DNA of 20,131 bases from Methanobacteriota archaeon (GTDB lineage Archaea > Thermoplasmatota > E2 > DHVEG-1), in NCBI GenBank assembly GCA_903930505.1, contig CAIYYQ010000328.1:1-20131 (forward strand). The letters run 5' to 3'. The translations under genes were made by a program, and so were the position numbers. The notes under the pieces are model-generated. The model made no database searches. It was given only the letters and a program-made list of their open reading frames with translations, and had not been told where the DNA came from. Positions 7,028 to 16,500 of the stretch are shown in pieces. Position 1 is the stretch's first letter, and each line of letters opens with the position of its first letter.

Positions 7028-7288
7028 TTATCTTTTACTATCCTGAAGCCATTTCCGGATCCGAAGATATCCAACCTTTTTTTCTCCGTCAATCCATAAA
7101 ATCGGTGCGGTTTGTTGGAGATCTTCAAACACGTTATGCAGTTTTGCGCATTCAAGATCATCATTAGTCCATTTTCCAAGGTCATGGGGAAATGTGACAG
7201 TTTCCACGTCTGTTCTGTTTCCAAGGAGTTCCTTTGTTTGGGTGCATTTTGTGCAATTTTCTAATGAGAACAGGATTTTTTTCTCCAT
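7028..7288 (-). CDS. Glutaredoxin-like protein (CTKC)
   Basis: This 86-residue cytoplasmic protein has the length and motif order of a glutaredoxin. A first strand, KKILFSL, leads into the redox pair C12-T-K-C15 (ENCTKCTQTKELL). TAP at 60-62 corresponds to the TVP cis-proline loop, followed by ILWIDGEKKVGY. The CTKC site differs from the common CPYC. A third cysteine, C47, lies in the middle. Similar small archaeal proteins can be coupled to thioredoxin rather than glutathione; that is family knowledge applied by inference. GGGGAG ends a few bases before the ATG and serves as Shine-Dalgarno. It is the first gene of the minus-strand redox set, 90 bases ahead of thioredoxin, and is divergent from the giant surface protein gene. 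Confidence 0.78.
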   Translation of the reverse strand: MEKKILFSLENCTKCTQTKELLGNRTDVETVTFPHDLGKWTNDDLECAKLHNVFEDLQQTAPILWIDGEKKVGYLRIRKWLQDSKR

Positions 7289-7347
7289 CTCGTCTCCCCA
7301 GTACCCGCTCTATTTTTGTTGATCGTGGGATGAGTATCAGTATGATT

Positions 7348-7359
7348 CTTTTATAGTTT
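7348..7359 (-). promoter_or_regulatory. TATA box of the glutaredoxin-like gene
   Basis: On the minus strand AAACTATAAAAG matches an archaeal TATA element. A start site about 25 bases on would give a leader of some 35 bases that includes the GGGGAG Shine-Dalgarno. Confidence 0.5.
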
Positions 7360-7381
7360 GTCGGTTCATCTTCTACAAATG

Positions 7382-7395
7382 ATTATTTAAATAAT
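7382..7395. repeat. 14-bp A/T palindrome, also found before the FN3-thioredoxin gene
   Basis: ATTATTTAAATAAT is a perfect palindrome in the divergent spacer 7289-7511. The overlapping 15-mer TTATTTAAATAATAA (7383-7397) recurs exactly at 2069-2083 upstream of the FN3-thioredoxin gene. It could be a regulator site or a TATA-like element. Low sequence complexity makes chance possible. Confidence 0.35.
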
Positions 7396-7455
7396 AACAA
7401 AAAAATATATCAATACATTGTGCATTAAATAATAAAAACACGAACAGACTATCAT

Positions 7456-7474
7456 CGATATCATTAATATATCG
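7456..7474 (+). promoter_or_regulatory. TATA region of the giant surface protein gene, flanked by an inverted repeat
   Basis: CGATAT and ATATCG (6-bp arms, 7-base spacer) enclose ATTAATATAT, the best-placed TATA element for the gene starting at 7512. A start site near 7493 would leave a leader of about 20 bases with the Shine-Dalgarno. A protein bound to the arms would block TBP, so the site could be an operator. This is inference from position. Confidence 0.35.
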
Positions 7475-7498
7475 GTTAAACATTTCAAATATATCTTT

Positions 7499-7507
7499 GG
7501 GGAAGGT
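7499..7507 (+). promoter_or_regulatory. Shine-Dalgarno that fixes the giant gene start
   Basis: GGGGAAGGT ends four bases before the ATG at 7512. It decides the start against the in-frame TTG at 7497, which would lie inside or before this site. Confidence 0.6.
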
Positions 7508-7511
7508 AAAA

Positions 7512-10500
7512 ATGAACACATACAAAAAAATACTCATAGGAATAATTATTGCAGCTCTTCTCTCCACAAATATCTCATCCGCATTACAAATCCAACATAG
7601 TGCAACGCAAACATCACTCAACTCCACCGATGAAGAACCATACAATATAGAAAATAAGGCTATAGAAAAAACACAATATGAACCTCTGAGCGAATCATAC
7701 CAAGAAGACGTGTATATACAAAATGATGGAAGGATAACGTTTACCCTAACCGTAGAAATCCCAGAGTCGACCTATGCAAAGAACCTCTGTGACATGCTTG
7801 GAGTCTCCGACCAAGGAAAAACAGATGAAATCATTGACATGCCAGATCAAATCACCTCTCATCAAGAAAATGATCGTTTAATTATCTCAAGTGGAAAAGA
7901 ACCATATCTCACTCAGATAAACAATGAACAATTATTTCTCATGGGTATTAATAACCAAATTACTCAATCCCAAATCATCCCAAAAACATCCACAGACACC
8001 TGCCGTATCATGATAAACGGAGAGGGATCGATTGCATCAAGCACTATGGAATATGATATCTGGACGTTGAACCTCGGATTAAACATGGAAAAAGACGCCA
8101 ACAATGTGCTCAGATTCCTTGATGACTTTATAAAAAACAGACAACTGCTCCTCTCCGGAATTCCAAACCAACAAGTATTCCAACGACAATGGTCAACAAC
8201 CATTCACCTCCCCTCACAAGCGGTTCTCCTGAACGGACAACGAATCGAAACATTTACACAAACACTTGATGTAGGTTGCGGAACATTTCAAACATCGGTT
8301 ACTGTTCTGAACACGACTGCTCTTCGCCTCGAATCAACGATGAGTATCTTTGAACAAAAACAAATTCCACCTATTCTAGGTGAACATTACAAAACCCTTG
8401 AAATCAAATACCTGCTTCCGAACTCCCCCCAAAAATATTCTCCAGATTCTCAGAAAACCATGGAAACATATACGCGTGAACCCCTCTTCGAAAGAGGTGG
8501 AGTGGAGATTTTCTCTAAAAAACTTGGTTTACCTGAAAGTAAATATAATCTGAGTTGCGAAGGGGAAGTAACCTTAAGTCTCACCATTGATATAAAAATA
8601 GATTATACCATCGTCTGGGTACAAGCAAATATTCAATCATCAGCCATACTAACGATTAAAAACGGTGGTTTTCCAAAAGACTGGATGAATTTTGATTCAG
8701 AGTGGAAGGATCTCTGGACGGGATCAACAACATTCGCAACCATTCCTACACCAGTTGGCCCTGTAAACCTCAACGCAGGACCCATGCAATACCGACTTGA
8801 GGTAAATATCGGCGGCGGTGTCACCCAAACCATTTCTGCGTTCTGTAACGGATCTCTGAAAATGGGGGCAAAATGGGACAACGGAATAAAGAAAATATTC
8901 GAAAAAGATTTTACGACAAACTTCCCTCAGCCAACAATCAATTATACAGACGTCCGCTTTGATGTGACGTTTCGTCTTCGATTTCCAATTAGGGCTGAGT
9001 ATCTTGAACAAATCTACGTGTTTGTCGCACCAGGCCTATATTTTACCTTAAGTATAATCCTTCCGCCGGATCTGAATATGAAATGGTATTATCGCATCGG
9101 TCTTGATCTTACAATTGGTGCAGGGATTGAGATGGATCTTGGTTTCTTCAAAATGGAATTAGTTGAGAAGGAATGGACGCTTACCGATGTCCTTCTTCGT
9201 GAAGGAGGAAATACGCAGGGTGGAGCAAACCAGGATACGCTGCCGCCATATACCAATGTCGAATTATGCCCCATGTTTTATGGATACACGGGACGAGATA
9301 CGCTTTTGTATTTCAATGCAACAGACCAAGCGGCTTATAGTCAATTTCCCTCTGGTGTGAACTGGACGTTCTTTAACATCTCTTTTTCCCAAGGTGGATT
9401 TGTCAATCAATATTTCGATAGAGAGAGTACGGGGTATATGTACAGCGTCCCTGACGCGGTCACCGGTACATACGTCTATAATCTTACATACCGAAGTGCA
9501 GATAGGAAAGGAAACCTTGAGTCGTACCATAAAATAAATGTCAGTGTTGATCTTCACCCCCCAACCTCATCAATAACCGTGTATGCTCCTTCAATGATTC
9601 AAGATGGTATCTATTATGTTGCAGCGAATTATACAAAAATTCGGTTTTCGTCCTCTGACGCAGAAATAGGCTCCTATGTTATGTATCGCATGTATTATAA
9701 TGGAAACTGGACGAACTGGAAAAATGGGAAATTAAACACGGCGTTAGAGATTGTTCTCCCTCAATGTCGAGACGGGGTCTGTATTGTTGAATATCGGGGT
9801 GTTGATCAGCTGGGCAACCAAGAGGCTGTTCATTCGCAGACATTCTATGTTGCCAATGGGATTTATAACACAAATAAAACGACGTATTATGCAACGATTC
9901 CCGCTGCATGTGCCGCTGCGTCAACTGGAAATACGATAACGATTGCAGAAGGGGTGTATCATACCCCGCAGATGATTTCTATTTCTGTTCCCCTTTCACT
10001 CATTGGAGCTGGTCAGTATAAAACAATCATCAATGGCATCGGAGGAGGGTTCTCCAGTGGATTCATTCGGATTACGAACACAAATACTGTTCTTCTGAAA
10101 GGATTCACCTTGAAGAATGCAACCTCATCATCTGGTATCGTCTGCAAGAGTGTTCAATCATGTACAATCACACAGACCAGCCTCAATAACTTAGGGGTAG
10201 GCATCATGGTGTTGGATGGATGCAGCAACATCGCTATATCAAATAATATAATCACAACTAATGCACAATATGGGATCACGTGTCACCCGGAGAACGTGCC
10301 GCCACCCACCACGATTCATATCTTGTCAAATACGATTGGATACAATGGGGACGATGGCATCCAGTTCAGTTCTGTTACGCAAAGCGATATCCGTTTGAAT
10401 ACTATTATTAATAACACCGGTTACGGCATTCTCCTTGACCAGTCATCACCAGGAAACACAATCGAGGGCAATTTTATAGAAAGTAACACGGATGACGGCG

Positions 10501-13500
10501 TGTACATCACCTCCTTGTGTCAGGGGACAAATCTTTTTAACAATACGATTTCAAAAAACAAAAACGGAGTCTATATCGTAAGTGCAGGCTCTCATATGAT
10601 CCTTCGAAATCTAATAATGGGTAACACTCAAACAGGGTTGTATCTTGGATCCTCAAATGGGAATCAGATATACCTGAATAGTTTTGTTTCAAATCAGGGT
10701 ATGAATGTAAACAATTACCTCGGCACTGGGACACGATGGAACACGAGCTACTTTGCAGGAGGAGGGAACTACTGGTCTCAGTTTGATGAAGAGGAAGAAG
10801 GCGCATATGATCGATTCTCAGGTGAGTTTCAAACTGTGCCGGATCCTGATGGCATTGTGGATCAAGGAGATGCAGATGGAGGGTTATTGCAGTTTAATGT
10901 TCCTGGCGGTGGCATTGATTATCTTCCGTTGAAATACCCCTATGCTGCAGTGGTGAATGTAAATACAGGTGAGTTTTTCACCCATTCCATCCAAGAGGGG
11001 ATTAACGCACGAAATACCACAGCAGGACATATACTCATGGTCCGGCCAGGGGTGTATCATGAAAAACTGCTGATCAATAAATCAATTCGAATTCTGAGTT
11101 ACGACAAAACATATACGATTATTGATGGCAGAGATAACCCCGGGGATATCGTCAATATCACTGCAGATAACGTTGTCTTTAAAGGATTCACCCTCCGCAA
11201 CATCAACTCGACGAATCCGGAGGATAACGCACTTGAAATCACCGGGGATCATTGTACGATCTCAAAGCTCATGATACAATCAGTGACCTATGGAGCCGGG
11301 GTGTACCTGAGAAACGCAACAGGGGATGTAATCTACGATATCGATGTTATAGGCAATAAATATGGGTTTATCTTGCGTGATTCCTCACAAAACACGATAT
11401 ATGGGAACAGATTGAAGAATAGTGTTACGGCAGGGTTCCAAGGTTATCATGCATATGAGAATACAATCTCCATGAACCAGATTACAAACAATCTGGCAGG
11501 AATTCAGTTTGATGCATTGTCGCAAAACAATCATTTGTATCATAACACGCTCCAAAATACACAGACGAACGCAAATGATCAATCTAACAATTATTGGGAT
11601 GCAGGAAATCCTCTAGGGGGAAACTACTGGAGTGATTATACGACGCGATATCCCTCAGCGCATGAGTTGGATGATCTTGAGGTATGGGACATTCCTTATC
11701 AGATTCCCCCATCGTATAACAATCAAAAAGACATGTACCCCTTAATAGACCCGTATCCGACGTACCCGGTGATGAACGTGAACACCGGACGCGGATACTT
11801 CAACGTCCAAGATGCCATCGATGATCATTATACGATTGATGGTCAGACGATTTATGTGGAACGAGGATTATACTGCGACAATATCGTGTACGACAAACAA
11901 GTGAATCTCATTGGGGCAGGTCGTCTCTTTACGATTCTTGATGGGAATGACCAGAATGATACAATCCAGGTTTCTGTTGATCATAGTCGTATCACTGGAT
12001 TCACCATTCAACATTCAGGCGATACGATAGACGAATATGTTGTTGGTCAAGATGCAGGGATTGACTTGGTGAATGGAAGCGCTATTATCATTGGAAATAC
12101 GATCCATGAAAATGCTGTCGGGGTCTACGTACGCCATGACGCCCATAACAACACGATTACAGACAACATCTTCACAGGCAATCAAAAGGCTATCTGGATT
12201 GACAACTCATCCCACAATCTCATTATGAACAACACCATCGAGGGGTTTGGACGTGGTGTTTTCTTAGAGGAGAATTGTAACGACATCACCATCAAAGACA
12301 ATGAAATCACAGGCTGTGAATATGGAGTGTGGCTGCGGAAAGAATGCGCAAATATCCCGATCACGATGAATACCTTCACCGACAATAATCGTGGAATTTT
12401 CATCGAAGAAAAATGTTCTAACGTCACGATTTCTGAAAATAGTTTCACCGATGGTTCTTGCGGAATATCGTTATACCCCAGATGGACAACTCCATCAGAT
12501 GAACTCGTCATTGATCATAATATATTTACCAATAACCGATTCGGGATTATTGCCGCTGGTCGACATCATCTCATCACACACAATACGTTGGTCAATAATT
12601 CCTATGGGATCCAGCTTTTTGGTTACGCCCATGAAGTGTCTTTGAATACTATTGATCAAAGCACAGAGTACGGAATCATAACAGAAGGATATGGGAACTG
12701 GTATTACGATGAATTTGCGGATCGATACATTGAGATAGTCTACAACACGATCAGTAACTCTGGTCAAGGAATCTGCCTGCTGTATCCAAGTATCATTCAT
12801 GACAATACCATCACCCAGAATGAGTACGGCATCTACGTAAAAACCGTGCGAAATCAGATTTATGAGAACACGATTTCATCAAATCTCCAAGCTGGTGTTG
12901 CATTCTCAATGGAAACCTCTGATAATTTCCTCTCAGATAATGCTATTATACAAGGTGGTGGCAGCGGTATTCTTTTCGATGGAGGCCATGATAACAACAT
13001 TCTTTACAATAATCTCTCTGAGAATACAAATCAGGGAATTCTTATCAGAAACAGCGCATATCAAAATACAATTTTAGGGAACACGATAGAAAATAGTGCA
13101 GTTGGCGTTCATTGTATCGAGGGTTCATCACAAAATATTGTGAAAGAGAATACGTTTTCGACAAATGACCAGCATATCATCGCGGATGGCACCACCCATG
13201 AAAATCACTTTTATCATAACAATTTCCTGATAGGTTTGGTTGAACCTGTTCATGATGATGCAACGACGAACACGTGGGGTCTTGGGTATCCATCAGGGGG
13301 CAATTACTGGGATTTCCTTCCAACGATTGATGACTATTACGGGGAATATCAGGATAAACTTGGGAAAGATGGGATCCTGGATTCCTCGTATCAGATACCG
13401 GGTATTGGTGATAGACATGATACCTATCCGCTCTCCCATCGATATGACCCTGGGCATAAGGTAATAAACCTTGATACCAACGAATATTTCTCTTCTGTTC

Positions 13501-16500
13501 TTGAAGCAGTGAGCGATCCTGATACCCATGACGGGGATACTGTTTTTGTTCGAAGTGGAACGTATCCTGAGAACGTCATCATCCAGAAATCCATCTCTCT
13601 TATTGGTGAAAATAAATATACGACGATCCTGGATGGCGGAGGAAAAAATGATGTCATCGTAATCATTAATTCTTCAGTGACGGTTCGTGAATTCACCATC
13701 CGTAATTGTGGTCATGAATTTCATGATGCAGGGATCGATATATGGTCGGATAATAATCAGATTACAGACACGATTATTGTTGATAATTCGCCGTCAGGGA
13801 TTAAACTGATGCAGACTGCGCACTACAACAACATTTCGCATAACCTCATTGGGCGGATAGGCAGTGATGCGAATTATTATGGTATTTTCATTGATGATAA
13901 CGCATCAAATAATATGATTACAGAGAACATCATCACCCACAATTATTATGGAGTAAAAGCAGCGCCTCTTAGCCAAGGTAATAATATCTATTATAATGAT
14001 TTCATTGGGAATACATTTTCTGCCTATGATGAAGGAGCAAATCTCTGGTCTGATGGCTATGGGCTTGGGAATAACTGGTCTGATTACGATGGTGTTGACA
14101 ATGACCATAACGGTATCGGTGATATGCCCTATTTCATTGCTCCCTATGGTGCGTCTGATGATTTCCCTTCAATGTATTTCCTAAATTATGTGAATAATAC
14201 CGCAGTGGTCATCCCAGATACGTCTGCGTATAATCGCTATATTTGTTTTACTGCGGGAACAAGAGAAAGAAGTAGCCTTGTTTCCTTTTGGCATTTTGAT
14301 GAAAACGCGGGATCAATTGCATATGATTCCATCGGAGATAACGACGGCGCAATCTATGGAGCAACATGGACATCGGGCGTCAATGGAAGTGCACTCGCAT
14401 TTGATAGCAATAACCATTATGATCATGTTGTGGGAACATACAATGGGACGTATCTTGCCTTGTATGTTGATGGGGAACTCATGGGAACTCAGCCGTTATC
14501 AAGGATATACTCGACAGATGGTCCAATATATATAGGAACTGATAATACGTTGATGTATTTTTCTTTTTTTAATGGAGTAATCGATGAAATCTCTTATTAT
14601 AACCGGTCTTTGTCCTCCGATGAAGTCCAAATAATCTATACAAGAGGAGTCCTCCCTGAAAAAGAGAATGTCCCGTTGGCATATTATGTAACCCTGACTG
14701 ATAGCTCGGTGTTCCCTGAGCTTGAGGGATGGAGCAAATGGGTTGGCCCACTTGACACGTATAATACTGCATTCATGGACTGCACTCCCACGTACCATTG
14801 GTTAGACAACCCCACCCTTATTTATGTGGGTGACGAGGATATTGTTCCTAAAACAAATTATTCGGTTCAGACAACAGATGGCGTCATGTTCTCAGAACCC
14901 GTGATAGTCCCAACTATTAAATGTTGGGGTGATATGAATTTCGATGGCCTCACTAATTTTTATGATATCGATGATTTTATCTCCTATTGGCAGGCGGTTG
15001 ATATCCAATCCCACATCCAAGGTGATCTCGGGGGAAAAATACCGGATCGCCGGATTAACGTACTTGATATCTATCCCTTTGTCGGTGCCATCACTGGGTC
15101 GTCCTACCCATTTGGTACTCCCTCATCATGCCCGCCGCCTTTTTCAGAAGAAGAAATCATGCGACCAACAGGAGATCTTATCAAAGAGTGGTACGTAATG
15201 CCACCCTATATTACAACCCACTATTCACAAGTCGATGATGTCATCCCTGATGACAACAACACATATGTGTACTCCCGTTTCCCATATACCAACGAGCAGT
15301 ATCTGCTTTCACATCCAACAATACAAACGGATCATATCTATGAGATACGCGTGCATATACGTGCATCTTTACTATTTCCCACGTCTCAGGATGCTTTTTA
15401 TCTTTTCCTAGCAAATCAATCCAGTCCGAACACAAAAAATTTTTCAGACCCGTACTCTTTCTTCTACGGTGGAGAGTATTGGGAGGATTTCGAATGGATC
15501 TGCCCAAGTAATCCTTTCACAGGGCAGGAGTGGACTATTGAAGACCTGGATAATCTAACCGTCGGTATCAACGCAATAACCCCCGGTGTCAAATGTACAC
15601 AGCTGTATATCTCGGTGATATCAGATATCGCCCCTGAAAAACGAAGCCAACCAAATAAAACGAGGGATGCCGCAGGAACACTCAGTATGAACTTCTCAAA
15701 GACAGTGTTAACTCCTTCAGACACACTTACTATAACCGCATTTCTTGATGATGTACAAGATTTGCAGGGGTATCAGGTAAGTCTTTCTCTTAGACGTCTC
15801 TCCGGATCAGACACCCTCTTTATCCAGAATCCAAATGGAGTCAGAATTCTTGAGAACAGACCAGATTATTTATTTTATGGAATGCAGCGTATCGGCACTC
15901 CAATAGAAAAGGAAGAGACCTTGGAGTTTTCACAGTCGCTCATGGGCAGTGGAGCAACGATTACCTCTCCTAAATATATTGGTGAATATCGCTTCTCAGT
16001 TCCCGCAGATGCACGAGGAGAAAGCACCTATGAGCTCTCTGCGAGCCCCTATCCAGGTACGATATTTGTTGATTCGAACGGTGAGCCTCTTGAGATAAAC
16101 AGCACGACAACGTATCAAATCACGATCCTTGGGGCTAACACGCTGCCGTATACCCCATTTTCTCCGCAGCCAGCGAACCTCTCCATTGGACAACTGCTGA
16201 CCACGACGTTACAGTGGCAGGGTGGAGACGCTGATGACGGCGATACGGTCACCTACACTGTGTACTTCGGAGAGGCAATAGATCCTCCGATGTATGTCAC
16301 AAATATCACTGAAACCACATGTATCCTTGGTGATCTTTCTTATAATACAATTTATTATTGGCGAATTGTTGCCAGCGATGGTCGCGCTCTTGTTTCTGGG
16401 CCGCTGTGGCATTTTACGACCCAGATCGCAGGGAATCATGCTCCCGATGCACCATCACGTCCGGTTCCGATAAATCAATCCGTGGGTGTTCCTCGTGATG

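Noticed and set aside
7497..7511. TTG at 7497 as start of the giant protein
   Set aside because: The TTG overlaps the GGGGAAGGT Shine-Dalgarno that serves the ATG at 7512, and the signal peptide is normal from 7512.
7373..7645. Minus-strand ORF of 90 codons across the divergent spacer
   Set aside because: It overlaps the promoter, Shine-Dalgarno and start of the giant gene, and its sequence has no family features; it is also Phe-rich as expected from A/T-rich spacer DNA.
9882..14190. NosD-like helices taken as evidence for nitrous-oxide reduction
   Set aside because: The fold repeats are shared by many secreted carbohydrate-related proteins, and no nosZ, nosF or nosY gene is present.
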